The notes: generated by a model not told the origin, from the sequence alone. Numbered from the stretch's first letter, positions 12,106 to 24,118 are shown. The stretch is DNA of 64,000 nucleotides from Maratus speciosus (GCA_963932465.1 OZ010792.1:279665836-279729835); one strand, 5' to 3'. Translations and numbers: made by a program.

Positions 12106-14909
12106 CGGGAAAATGCGAATTTTGTCAAAGGATTGCAAAGGGAGGAAAAAGGATTGTCATATGTTTTCAGACCAGGGGTGATTCTGTTCCAAATTTTCGG
12201 AAAAATTGGGGCAATGATTTTCGAAAATTAAAAAGTAATCGGTCATAAATCCGAAAATTCGGACATAAAATATATCGCGAATTTCGTCAGAGGGTCGTGA
12301 AAAAATCGCAAATTTCATCAAAAGTTCACGAAAAAACCGCAATTGTCAAAGAATCGCGAAAAAACTGCAAGTTTCGTCATAAGATCGCGAAAAAACGGCA
12401 AATTTCGTCGAAAGATCGCGAAAAAACGACCAATTTCGTCGAAAGATCGCGAAAAAACGGAAAATTTCGTCAAAAGATTGCAAAAAAAAACGGAAAATTT
12501 CGTTAAAAGATCGCAAAAAAAAAAAAAAAACGGCAAAAGAGCGCGAAAAAACACGCGAAAAAGTGGCGGGAGTGGATTTTTATTAAAATAAAAATATTTT
12601 TATCTTTAATTATGATTTTCTTGAAATGTTTAATTTTTTAAAATCAATTGAGAAATATTTTTTACATCATGAAAGTTAAGAAAACATTTAAAAAATTAGA
12701 AAATAGAGAAATAGGGATATTTCTCCTTGTATGTGCTCATTAGTCAGCTTAAATAATATGCAAAATTACTTCTTTGCTTTGATTTTTGAAGCAGTTATTC
12801 CCCAGAGTACACGATTTATAATTATAGATAATATTTATATTTTGCGAATTTCGCCCAAGGATCGCGAAAACGCAAATTTTGTCAAAAAATCTCGGGAAAA
12901 ACGCGAAGTCCGTCAAAAGAACGTGGAAAAACGTGATTTTTTTCAAAAGATCACTTAAAAAACACGAATTTCGGCAGAAAAATCACGGGAAAATGTGAAT
13001 TTTGCCAAAAGATCACTTAAAAAAACGTGAATTTAGTAAAAAAAAAAAAAAAAAAATCACGGGAAAATGCGAATTTTGTCAAAGGATTGCAAAGGGAGGA
13101 AAAAGGATTGTCATATGTTTTCAGACCAGGGGTGATTCTGTTCCAAATTTTCGGAAAAATTGGGGCAAAGATTTTCGAAAATTAAAAAGTAATCGGTCAT
13201 AAATCCGAAAATTCGGACATAAAATATATCGCGAATTTCGTCAGAGGGTCGTGAAAAAATCGCAAATTTCGTCAAAAGTTCACGAAAAAACCGCAATTGT
13301 CAAAGGATCGCGAAAAAACTGCAAGTTTCGTCATAAGATCGCGAAAAAACGGCAAATTTCGTCGAAAGATCGCGAAAAAACGACCAATTTCGTCGAAAGA
13401 TCGCAAAAAAAACGGAAAATTTCGTCAAAAAATTGCAAAAAAACGGAAAATTTCGTTAAAAGATCGCAAAAAAAAACGGCAAAAGAGCGCGAAAAAACAC
13501 GCGAAAAAGTGGCGGGAGTGGATTTTTATTAAAATAAAAATATTTTTATCTTTAATTATGATTTTCTTGAAATGTTTAATTTTTTAAAATCAATTGAGAA
13601 ATATTTTTTACATCATGAAAGTTAAGAAAACATTTAAAAAATAGAGAAATAGGGATATTTCTCCTTGTATGTGCTCATTAGTCAGCTTAAATAATATGCA
13701 AAATTACTTCTTTGCTTTGATTTTTGAAGCAGTTATTCCCCAGAGTACCCGATTTATAATTATAGATAATATTTATATTTTGCGAATTTCGCCCAAGGAT
13801 CGCGAAAACGCAAATTTTGTCAAAAAATCTCGGGAAAAACGCGAAGTCCGTCAAAAGAACGTGGAAAAACGCGATTTTTTTCAAAAGATCACTTAAAAAA
13901 CGCGAATTTCGGCAGAAAAATCACGGGAAAATGTGAATTTTGCCAAAAGATCACTTAAAAAACGTGAATTTAGTAAAAAAAAAAAAAATCACGGGAAAAT
14001 GCGAATTTTGTCAAAGGATTGCAAAGGGAGGAAAAAGGATTGTCATATGTTTTCAGACCAGGGGTGATTCTGTTCCAAATTTTCGGAAAAATTGGGGCAA
14101 TGATTTTCGAAAATTAAAAAGTAATCGGTCATAAATCCGAAAATTCGGACATAAAATATATCGCGAATTTCGTCAGAGGGTCGTGAAAAAATCGCAAATT
14201 TCGTCAAAAGTTCACGAAAAAACCGCAATTGTCAAAGGATCGCGAAAAAACTGCAAGTTTCGTCATAAGATCGCGAAAAAACGGCAAATTTCGTCGAAAG
14301 ATCGCGAAAAAACGACCAATTTCGTCGAAAGATCGCGAAAAAACGGAAAATTTCGTCAAAAAATTGCAAAAAAACGGAAAATTTCGTTAAAAGATCGCAA
14401 AAAAAACGGCAAAAGAGCGCGAAAAAACACGCGAAAAAGTGGCGGGAGTGGATTTTTATTAAAATAAAAATATTTTTATCTTTAATTATGATTTTCTTGA
14501 AATGTTTAATTTTTTAAAATCAATTGAGAAATATTTTTTACATCATGAAAGTTAAGAAAACATTTAAAAAATTAAAAAATAGAGAAATAGGGATATTTCT
14601 CCTTGTATGTGCTCATTAGTCAGCTTAAATAATATGCAAAATTACTTCTTTGCTTTGATTTTTGAAGCAGTTATTCCCCAGAGTACCCGATTTACAATTA
14701 TAGATAATATTTATATTTTGCGAATTTCGCCCAAGGATCGCGAAAACGCAAATTTTGTCAAAAAATCTCGTGAAAAACGCGAAGTCCGTCAAAAGAACGT
14801 GGAAAAACGCGATTTTTTTCAAAAGATCACTTAAAAAACGCGAATTTCGCCAGAAAAATCACGGGAAAATGTGAATTTTGCCAAAAGATCACTTAAAAAA
14901 CGTGAATTT

Positions 14910-14947
<38 letters not shown>

Positions 14948-15861
14948 CGGGAAAATGCGAATTTTGTCAAAGGATTGCAAAGGGAGGAAAAAGGATTGTC
15001 ATATGTTTTCAGACCAGGGGTGATTCTGTTCCAAATTTTCGGAAAAATTGGGGCAAAGATTTTCGAAAATTAAAAAGTAATCGGTCATAAATCCGAAAAT
15101 TCGGACATAAAATATATCGCGAATTTCGTCAGAGGGTCGTGAAAAAATCGCAAATTTCGTCAAAAGTTCACGAAAAAACCGCAATTGTCAAAGGATCGCG
15201 AAAAAACTGCAAGTTTCGTCATAAGATCGCGAAAAAACGGCAAATTTCGTCGAAAGATCGCGAAAAAACGACCAATTTCGTCGAAAGATCGCGAAAAAAC
15301 GGAAAATTTCGTCAAAAAATTGCAAAAAAACGGAAAATTTCGTTAAAAGATCGCAAAAAAAAAAAACGGCAAAAGAGCGCGAAAAAACACGCGAAAAAGT
15401 GGCGGGAGTGGATTTTTATTAAAATAAAAATATTTTTATCTTTAATTATGATTTTCTTGAAATGTTTAATTTTTTAAAATCAATTGAGAAATATTTTTTA
15501 CATCATGAAAGTTAAGAAAACATTTAAAAAATAGAGAAATAGGGATATTTCTCCTTGTATGTGCTCATTAGTCAGCTTAAATAATATGCAAAATTACTTC
15601 TTTGCTTTGATTTTTGAAGCAGTTATTCCCCAGAGTACCCGATTTATAATTATAGATAATATTTATATTTTGCGAATTTCGCCCAAGGATCGCGAAAACG
15701 CAAATTTTGTCAAAAAATCTCGGGAAAAACGCGAAGTCCGTCAAAAGAACGTGGAAAAACGCGATTTTTTTCAAAAGATCACTTAAAAAACGCGAATTTC
15801 GGCAGAAAAATCACGGGAAAATGTGAATTTTGCCAAAAGATCACTTAAAAAACGTGAATTT

Positions 15862-15910
<49 letters not shown>

Positions 15911-17329
15911 CGGGAAAATGCGAATTTTGTCAAAGGATTGCAAAGGGAGGAAAAAGGATTGTCATATGTTTTCAGACCAGGGGTGATTCTGTTCCAAATT
16001 TTCGGAAAAATTGGGGCAATGATTTTCGAAAATTAAAAAGTAATCGGTCATAAATCCGAAAATTCGGACATAAAATATATCGCGAATTTCGTCAGAGGGT
16101 CGTGAAAAAATCGCAAATTTAATCAAAAGTTCACGAAAAAACCGCAATTGTCAAAGAATCGCGAAAAAACTGCAAGTTTCGTCATAAGATCGCGAAAAAA
16201 CGGCAAATTTCGTCGAAAGATCGCGAAAAAACGACCAATTTCGTCGAAAGATCGCGAAAAAACGGAAAATTTCGTCAAAAGATTGCAAAAAAAAACGGAA
16301 AATTTCGTTAAAAGATCGCAAAAAAAAAAAAAAACGGCAAAAGAGCGCGAAAAAACACGCGAAAAAGTGGCGGGAGTGGATTTTTATTAAAATAAAAATA
16401 TTTTTATCTTTAATTATGATTTTCTTGAAATGTTTAATTTTTTAAAATCAATTGAGAAATATTTTTTACATCATGAAAGTTAAGAAAACATTTAAAAAAT
16501 TAGAAAATAGAGAAATAGGGATATTTCTCCTTGTATGTGCTCATTAGTCAGCTTAAATAATATGCAAAATTACTTCTTTGCTTTGATTTTTGAAGCAGTT
16601 ATTCCCCAGAGTACACGATTTATAATTATAGATAATATTTATATTTTGCGAATTTCGCCCAAGGATCGCGAAAACGCAAATTTTGTCAAAAAATCTCGGG
16701 AAAAACGCGAAGTCCGTCAAAAGAACGTGGAAAAACGTGATTTTTTTCAAAAGATCACTTAAAAAACACGAATTTCGGCAGAAAAATCACGGGAAAATGT
16801 GAATTTTGCCAAAAGATCACTTAAAAAAACGTGAATTTAGTAAAAAAAAAAAAAAAAAAATCACGGGAAAATGCGAATTTTGTCAAAGGATTGCAAAGGG
16901 AGGAAAAAGGATTGTCATATGTTTTCAGACCAGGGGTGATTCTGTTCCAAATTTTCGGAAAAATTGAGGCAATGATTTTCGAAAATTAAAAAGTAATCGG
17001 TCATAAATCCGAAAATTTGGACATAAAATATATCGCGAATTTCGTCAGAGGGTCGTGAAAAAATCGCAAATTTCGTCAAAAGTTCACGAAAAAACCGCAA
17101 TTGCCAAAGGATCGCGAAAAAACTGCAAGTTTCGTCATAAGATCGCGAAAAAACGGCAAATTTCGTCGAAAGATCGCGAAAAAACGACCAATTTCGTCGA
17201 AAGATCGCGAAAAAACGGAAAATTTCATCAAAAGATTGCAAGAAAACGGAAAATTTCGTTAAAAGATCGCGAAAAAAAAAACGGCAAAAGAGCGCGAAAA
17301 AACACGCGAAAAAGGGGCGGGAGTGGATT
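7821..17329 (+). repeat. tandem array of ten ~0.94-kb units with a 3.8-kb higher-order period
   Basis: A landmark (tgtgctcattagtcagctta) recurs ten times, near 7974, 8913, 9865, 10804, 11752, 12733, 13671, 14609, 15561 and 16537. Each unit holds four parts in order. First is an AT-rich ~270-bp spacer. Next is a block of 31-bp-type subrepeats, then a poly(A) tract, then a segment containing aggggtgattctgttcc and cggtcataaatccgaaaatt. The unit closes with more 31-bp repeats ending gtggcgggagtgg. Units 3-6 and 7-10 correspond one to one at a shift of 3804-3809 bp. Poly(A) lengths pair up too (14/14, 29/32, 47/43, 19/19). Unit 2 looks hybrid: its first part matches units 4 and 8, its last part matches unit 6. 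Many short ORFs cross the repeats, but none shows coding character. Confidence 0.95.
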
Positions 17330-18080
17330 AACCCCCCCCCCCCCCTCTGTTGTAGCCTTTCAGAAAATTTGCTGTGAACTGAATGTGTGCAGATTTTTTT
17401 TTTTTTTTACTCAGAATCACCCCGGTGTCAACCTGTATGTAGGAAGTTAAGCATTTCAAAGTCGATTTTTGGATACTTTAATCTTTCTTTTTTTATTAAT
17501 CTAATTTTTAATTCATTTTTTGCGACGATTTTTCCACATAAAGGAAACCAGTTTCGAACTTTTAGTTCAATTTATTAAACTTTGACCTCTTTTCAATAAA
17601 CTTTAATCTGAATTCGTGCAACGATTTTTGAATTTTTCGCGGCTTTTCACCGCATTTCACAGAATTTTTCGAAATTCCTAGCACACAGAAATCCAATTTT
17701 AATCTATAGTAAATTTTGAAGTATGCAATTTTTTAATTTTAAACTTTTTTTTCTTTTTTCCCGATAATTTAAGCGGGGTTTTTTCGCATTTCACATGCAA
17801 TTTTTCTACAATAGTAAAAGTAATCTAGTTTCAATCACTTACCTCTATTTAATAAATTCGTTTTTTTATGCGATTTTTAGGTTTTTTCGAGATTTGCGGG
17901 GATTTTTGACGCTCATAAAAGGTTGTAATCTTTTAGCCCAATATAATAAATTTTGCCCTCTTTTCAATAAAGTTTATTCGTATTAATACAGCAATTTGTT
18001 TCCGTTTCGTGCAATTTTTTATATTTGTAAAAGGAATCAATACAAAAACCCTTAACGGGTTAAAAGTTTGTGACGAAGCT
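17330..18080 (+). repeat. array-flanking tail of the minisatellite-bearing element family
   Basis: After the array comes a C14 run. The phrase cctttcagaaaatttgctgt at 17356-17375 recurs in variant form near 55708 and 63029. A further phrase, tcagaatcacccc, is shared with 63082 and is the inverse of the ggggtgattctg in every array unit. The stretch to 18010 has a loose internal duplication: cctcttttcaataaactttaat and cctcttttcaataaagttta lie about 370 bp apart. At 18034-18072 an inverted copy of the 18890-18930 sequence (acccttaacgggtt) appears. No gene is seen. Confidence 0.6.
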
Positions 18081-18352
18081 GCAGTGTATATATACTGCAG
18101 CTTTCTTGAGAAACAGAGGGTATACGGTGTTCCTTTAAAAAATCCAGAGGGTATACGGCGTATACCCCCGTATACCCTCCACTACATCCCTGCCCCTCGC
18201 CCCCTTAGTTTCGGCCCTGATAGATCATGTCACACATTATTAAATTACCTTTAGCTTGTGACTGACAGTTTGGGGGCACTAAATGCATGGCTGGCAAATT
18301 TATTCCTTTTTCACTATTTTTAATAATGACATCTTTGCCTTATTTTTGCAGA
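18081..18352 (+). repeat. duplicated block, copy 1 (matches 21194-21452)
   Basis: This block matches 21194-21452 almost base for base. It includes the right end of element G (ctccactacatccctg), the right end of element L (cttagtttcggccctg) and about 130 bp of host flank. Because it carries the right ends of two nested insertions in the same order, it was copied after both insertions. It starts abruptly inside G, near an imperfect palindrome around ctgcagtgtatatatactgcag. Confidence 0.85.
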
Positions 18353-19546
18353 GGTCCTATTATCCATTTGCATACATTTAACTTAGTTTGGATACAATGA
18401 CGCAAAAACTATTTACATAAATTTTACTTTTGATTTTTGGATAGCATGGCACAAAAGATAAATCAATTTATTCAAATGAATACATTTCAGTGCATTATAT
18501 AGATTCAGTGAAAGTAATATATTCAACAGTGCATTGGAAAATGAAAAGTATTGTTTAGATGTGTAAATGTATTTAGCCAAAAGAAAATTTAAATTGAATT
18601 TTAAAACTAATTGTTTTAAGCAACATCAAGGCGTCACTTAAATTTTGATATCATATCTTTTAAAACTCATATTTTGAATTTATGAGAGATACGGATGATA
18701 ATGCATCAATGAATAAACTTTTATACATCTTTTTAAAATGAACATAATTTTTGCACATGCAATTATAAAAAAATAAAATGATGAAATAAATGTATATATA
18801 TATTATAACTAATAGCATAGTGTCACTCAAAATTTTATATCATTATTTTTAAGTTCCATATTTAAAATTCTTAGAGCATAAGATAAAGCGCTGCGTCACA
18901 AACTTTTAACCCGTTAAGGGTTTTTGTATTGATATCAGTACTTTTTTTAAGTTAATGATAAAAAAAATAAAACAACAACAAAAATTAAAGACCAGACAAA
19001 GAATTCATAGTCAGGATTTCTATTCACCTTCAATCTCCCCCCCTCCCTCCCCGCAAAAAAAGATGCCTCATATTTCAATTTTAAAGAGCACTGTGCTATG
19101 AGATTTTTTTAAACCACTCATTGGTAAATATGGAAGTAATTCACAACATGCATGTTTAGATGGTATTTCTGTTGGTTTGTTTCAGAGATATAAAAAGCTA
19201 TGTTAAATTTTATTAAATAAAAAATTTACTGTCTTAAGAAAAATAGCAAGAAATATTGCTCTTTAAACATACACATGTATATATATATAAACTTCCACCA
19301 TCCTTCTTTAAAGCTCTTTATTGGCAATAATAGTAAATCATATAAAATAATCGCCTGAGCCCCAAAAATTTCACTTCTCCCTTATCACCCATCTCTCCAG
19401 CTTACCTAAATAATTAAAATCTTTCAAACTTTAGTTTGAAAAAAAAAAAAATAATCTGCAATATTTGTTGCTCACTAACATAAATAAATAAAGCCCTAAC
19501 TCCCCAAATGTACATTTCTCCTCTCCCCTCTCCCCCTACTGCACAG

Positions 19547-19586
<40 letters not shown>

Positions 19587-19804
19587 CACTCGTAGATATT
19601 AAATCTTTAGGGTTTTTGGTGAATGAATTACATATGAAGATAAATACGATAGATCACACCTTGGGATGAGAAGTTCTGCATATTACAGAATTTTGCATTA
19701 TATAGATCATATTTCATTCATCATTAAATTTACCTTGTAAACGTGCTTTAAATTACATTCCTTGGAACCAGAAATAGTGAAAATTATAAAATTTTACATA
19801 ATAG

Positions 19805-20467
19805 TATAGGTGCAGATTCCCAATATCTGGAAGGAGAAAGTGGCTCCTAAACCCAAAAAGTCCAGTGGCCTCATTGTGAAACAAACACATAAAAAGAATT
19901 TAGTGTTTGTAAGGGACTGAATTCAAAGTGGAAAATAATTTATTTTATATATACATATGTCTATGTACAAGAAAACACAGACTAATTACATCAAATGGGT
20001 TTGTTTAATTTAATCACAAAATTCTTTAAATTCAATTATTAAGTCTAATACAAATCTTAAACTATGTTCATTCAGAAGATATAATTGGACAAGATACATT
20101 TTTAAAAAATGTAAAGCTAAGCAATCATGGTAGGGGGAAATATTAGGATAACAATATTTCTAATTTTGATTTTATCGTAAGGGGGCATTAAAAAATTTGT
20201 GAATGTGAAAAATTATTTAGTGCTATAAAAATCAAAACACACTTCAGACGTTTGTTTTTCTATGTAATACAATAGTTTTCTGTGTTAAACAGATCATTCT
20301 GGACTGTAGGAAGGAAAATACACTGATTTCATTTTTTTAAAAAGGTAGAAATCCACCATTAGCAGAAAAGGAGCATCCCTGTATAACGTATGGCGACTGA
20401 GTCATTGAAAGTTAGCGGCCGAAGCAAAAAATTTAGTCGTCACATGGCGACTGTGAATCTGCACCTA
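19805..20467. mobile_element. TIR element K (663 bp)
   Basis: The left end is TATAGGTGCAGATTC and the right end is GAATCTGCACCTA. TACATAATAG is directly repeated outside (19795-19804, 20468-20477). Because the TIR edge is TA-rich, the duplication could be 8, 9 or 10 bp, so hAT and Mutator types are both possible. No transposase is present. Confidence 0.7.
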
Positions 20468-20762
20468 TACATAATAGGAATAGATCACAGGGCCAAAACT
20501 AGTCTTTTTTGTACCCGGGGCAAACATGGATTTTGGCGCTCTCCCGCCCCCCCCCCCCTTCTGTAAAGTATATTTACAAAGATAATTTTATTAATTTTCT
20601 AATAGCCGACTTATTTTAAAATTAAAGTATGTAATCATAAGACATGTTATTCTGAACTACATAATCTACAATGGCGGGTCCAAAGGGGAGGTTACGGGGG
20701 TCATGATTCCCCTCTGAACACCAACAAAAATTTTCTTAAGAGCATTTTTAAAATGAAATATA

Positions 20763-21060
20763 CAGTAGAGTCCCGATTATCCAAGTCCTGCTTAACTGAG
20801 TTATTTTCTTCTGATGGATTGATGGCTTCCATTTTTATGAAACAGCCATTATAAATGAAGTGTTAGGTAAAGATAAAAAAGCAGCCGTAAAGAAAGAAAA
20901 AAAAAAAAAAAAGGGCCATTTCCCTTCCCTCCCATTCTGACCAGAAAATCAGAGTTCTAACTTTTTATGACTGCTCTTTCATCTTCACTTAACACTTCAT
21001 TTATAATGACTGTTTCATAATAATGGAAGCCATCAATCCATCAGAAGAAAATTATCCATT
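20763..21060. mobile_element. Tigger-like terminus and palindrome inside L
   Basis: CAGTAGAGTCCCGATTATCC follows a TA at 20761-20762, the usual start of Tigger/pogo MITEs. Long inverted arms follow: 20801-20875 (ttcttctgatggattgatgg) pairs with 20985-21056. A matching CAG...CTG right end is not clear, so the element may be broken. Confidence 0.45.
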
Positions 21061-21107
21061 CCAAAAGTATAATCCTTCATTTCGCGCCGGGGCACATGCC
21101 CCCTCGC

Positions 21108-21295
21108 CAGTGGTGTAGTCGTAAAAAAAGCAGAGGGTATACGTTCTAAGCAGAGGGTATACGCTCAAGGCAGAGGATATACCCCAGTGTATATATACTG
21201 CAGCTTTCTTGAGAAACAGAGGGTATACAGTGTTCCTTTAAAAAATCCAGAGGGTATACGGCGTATACCCCCGTATACCCTCCACTACATCCCTG
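21108..21295. mobile_element. 188-bp hAT-like MITE G nested in L
   Basis: The termini are CAGTGGTGTAGTCG and CACTACATCCCTG, with perfect 8-bp TSDs CCCCTCGC (21100-21107, 21296-21303). The interior repeats the phrase cagagggtatacg several times. A left-truncated copy is at 18081-18187. Confidence 0.85.
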
Positions 21296-21452
21296 CCCCT
21301 CGCCCCCTTAGTTTCGGCCCTGATAGATCATGTCACACATTATTAAATTACCTTTAGCTTGTGACTGACAGTTTGGGGGCACTAAATGCATGGCTGGCAA
21401 ATTTATTCCTTTTTCACTATTTTTAATAATGACATCTTTGCCTTATTTTTGG
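21194..21452 (+). repeat. duplicated block, copy 2 (matches 18081-18352)
   Basis: This is the parent-like version of the block, with G and L complete on its left. Beyond tgccttattttt both copies diverge. The two copies are in direct orientation about 3.1 kb apart. Confidence 0.85.
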
Positions 21453-21975
21453 CAGAAGTTTCTTATATTAAATAAGGCAAAAATTTCTTTTTTTTAAAAT
21501 ATTACTTTTGGAAAGCATGAATTTAGTGCCTAAAAAAAAAAAAAAAAAAACCGTCAAGAGCTGCCACCGATTGTAACACTCATTTACAAAAAAAATTAAT
21601 ATATTATTTTCATTGCTCCAAAATAATGCGTTAAAGACGACAATGTATCAAATTTAGTGTTCCAAGAAATTAGCAATATTTGTGAAAAACATTATATGCA
21701 TCTTCTGTATTAAAATTTTTTAGTGGCAGGCTTTTGTGATTGAACAAGGACTGCTTGCAGAATACTTTAATAATTTTACAATATAAAATTATGGCTCTCG
21801 AACTACTATTGATGAAATACAGTAATAGGGATAAAAAAAAAATCATTAAATAAATATAGTTTATTTTTAAAAAATTAATTGAATTTTCATCAGATATACT
21901 GATTATTACTACCATACATTATATGTAACATATTTATTAGAAAAATTACAACTATTTAGATGAAGTATTAAAATG

Positions 21976-22700
21976 TAAATAAAATGATGCCTTATAAACA
22001 CATCAAAAATACAGTTCGTTTTCGAAAGCTGTGCCTAACACTCTGAGACAATTTTACGATCCAAAGGGGTAATGCTGAGATGGGCATTTGCCGAAGTTCC
22101 AGTTGTATGTTGTCACTCAGCTAAACAGCCTCCGATCATCCATATTTTGATAAAATCAAAACAGACCTGATGCATGCACAAAAGCACAGAAGGTTTCACT
22201 TTAAGAAAACAAACAGTACCTCTGAACAAAATCATTATACAGTAGATGCCCTCAAATCCGCTCAACTTGGGACCAGAGGTTGTGCAGATTTTAGAATTTT
22301 GCAGATTTCTGGTCCTTGCTTTGTTTACAGTTTTTAAACAGTCATTTGAATGTATTTATGCAATCAAAGTTATAAAAAATCCTTGCAATATAGTAAAATA
22401 TTAAAATAATTAATTACAGTAATAAACTAAAATGATAAGAAGTAAGATAATTTAAAAAATGATTAAATTATTAAAAGTAAAGATCAAGTAAATAATAATG
22501 TATAATTAAATCTGCATTATAAAGATAAGAATCATTTTCCTTGAATTATTGAATGAAACTTACCTCCTTCCTAATGGTACCTATTAATTTGCATCAAAAT
22601 TATAAAGTAAGGAAGTTTTATTTCAGATTTAGTCAGTCTTAATAGTCAAAAAATCTGGATTAAAATACATAAAAAGATTTGATAAAAAAATTGTGATTAC

Positions 22701-22744
<44 letters not shown>

Positions 22745-22940
22745 CAGAAATAAATTGTACTTCCTTCCTAAAAAATCATGAGTTCAGTAATATTATAGAG
22801 AATTAATTACATACTGAAATACAAACAGAATGATATAAAATTAAAAAATTCTGTAATTTTGCCCTTACATCTGAACTGAAAGTTTCATTGTTTACATCTG
22901 TGATGATATGCAGATTTAACGCTGGTAGCTGGGTGGGTAC
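21976..22940. other. AT-rich stretch without a gene; possible Tigger-like end
   Basis: At 22238-22240 a TA is followed by CAGTAGATGCCCTCAAATCC, resembling one end of a Tigger-type MITE. No partner end is found. A T39 run lies at about 22704-22742. Nothing else is recognised. Confidence 0.4.
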
Positions 22941-24110
22941 TAGAGATGCAACGAATATTCGGCCCATTCGGCCTGTCTGCCGAATATTCGGCTTCGGCCG
23001 AATATCAAGTCCATTATTCGGCCTTGGCTGAATAATACTGTAATAAATATTTATATTTACACAGTATAACTTTTTAATTTGACAATTTATATTCATCATA
23101 TATAATGAAAATTTTTTTTAATTTGACAATTTATATTCATCATATATAATGAAAATTTTATTTGAAATTAACTAACACTTTTTTTCCCATTAACTTTCAT
23201 ACTCCGAATGGGTTTTATCTACCCATTTTTATATAAGAGGCTAATTTAGGAATCATGTTAAAAAAATTTTATGCTGTATCAGTAAGTACAAAAAGTATCT
23301 GTAATCTCTCACTATATATGGTACTTCCTGGTGCAGAAAGGTACTTTTTGGCTAATTGTGAAAGGTTTGGAAAGTCTTCCGAATTTTTCGCCCACCACTC
23401 CAAAGGACACTGTTGTTTTTCTAGTAGTGGCTGGGAAAGAAAATTACTAATTTCTTTTACTTCTTCACATTGAGGGGCACTTTCTATAGAGGCTTCACTG
23501 CTGACAGCAAAGAAAAAAAAATAATAAATATAAATAAAAATTTTGTTAATTGTGAGCTTTATAAAGTCTACAATGATTTATTTCCCCCATTTTAGAGGAT
23601 ATTCCTTTCACCCTTTCTATCAGTGGTTTTTCTTAAGATATTAAGATTTCTTATTTTTTTTTTTCATCTGAAAGCTGAAACATATGTTGGCTAGTACTTT
23701 TAAAATTTTGTCATTATTTTAAAATGTAACAACAACACACATAATAGCTATTAAAATGTAACTAGACAGTATCTGATGAGGAACTTTTGCTAAGAATTTA
23801 TTTATTTATTTATTTTTTTTTTTTTTTGGGGGGGGGGGGGTCTGAATTGTATTATTGAGGCAATTTTTAGGCCGAACATAGCCGAATATTTTTTTCACAG
23901 TAAAATAATGCTTTAAAAAATTAAAAATTTGTATATAAATAATTTTTTAAAAGAAAACAATACATTTTAATTGTGAAATATACAAGAATTGTGCATATAA
24001 TACATACTATATTTTGTTTTTAGGCAAAAATAAGTTCATTATTCGGCTGTAACTTGGCCGAATATTCGGTATTCGGTTATTCGGCCAAACCACTATTCGT
24101 TGCATCACTA
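22941..24110 (-). mobile_element. hAT element N with perfect 8-bp TSD
   Basis: The ends are TAGAGATGCAACGAATA and its inverse ATTCGTTGCATCACTA. The flanking octamer GTGGGTAC is perfect (22933-22940, 24111-24118). Subterminal regions repeat the word attcggc/gccgaat. A decayed hAT transposase tail lies inside on the minus strand (23269-23511), confirming the superfamily. A 50-bp tandem duplication (aatttgacaatttatattcatcatatataatg) is present near 23077-23155. Confidence 0.9.
23269..23511 (-). pseudogene. hAT transposase C-terminal dimerisation-domain remnant
   Basis: About 80 minus-strand codons read through a stretch containing CPLEWWAKNSEDFPNLSQLA, then KKYLSAPGT and a SER triplet. This is the conserved hAT dimerisation block (LEWW...FP-LS-LA-KYLS-P-T...SER) of BED-type hAT transposases such as the ZBED group. 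A stop follows at 23269-23271, and no N-terminal BED zinc finger or RNase H-like core is found within N. The protein is a fragment in a non-autonomous derivative. Confidence 0.8.
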
Positions 24111-24118
24111 GTGGGTAC

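Larger units (their letters stand above)
20488..21322. mobile_element. hAT-like element L with perfect 8-bp TSD
   Basis: The ends are CAGGGCCAAAACTAG and its near-inverse CTTAGTTTCGGCCCTG. The octamer ATAGATCA flanks both sides (20480-20487, 21323-21330). The interior contains a Tigger-like palindrome (20763-21060) and the nested element G (21108-21295). L carries no coding sequence and is therefore non-autonomous. Confidence 0.85.
18353..21975 (+). repeat. large dispersed repeat family I, copy 1
   Basis: This region aligns collinearly with 56600-60235, and its first part also aligns with 63690-64000. Shared landmarks are ataaatcaatttattcaaat, the palindromic phrase acccgttaagggt (near 18910 and 57190), ctccctccccgcaaaaaa and tagtggcaggcttttgtgattgaacaag (near 21721 and 60001). 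Copy-specific insertions K (19805-20467) and L (20488-21322) interrupt this copy. No ORF of note is present, and the family's true ends and class are unknown to me. Confidence 0.8.

Noticed and set aside
7821..17329. CRISPR-like array
   Set aside because: Units are 0.94 kb with near-identical 'spacers' and 31-bp head-to-tail subrepeats without unique spacers. The context is eukaryotic.
7972..17578. Dozens of 60-131 codon ORFs on both strands across the array
   Set aside because: They are the same chance frames repeated in every unit. The 31-bp period shifts frame, the peptides are low-complexity Lys/Arg-rich, and no start context or domain is present.
18035..18935. A TIR element with acccttaacgggtt ends
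   Set aside because: In copy 2 (57190) the right 'end' continues into family sequence identical to copy 1, so it is internal to family I and the left inverted piece is only a fragment.
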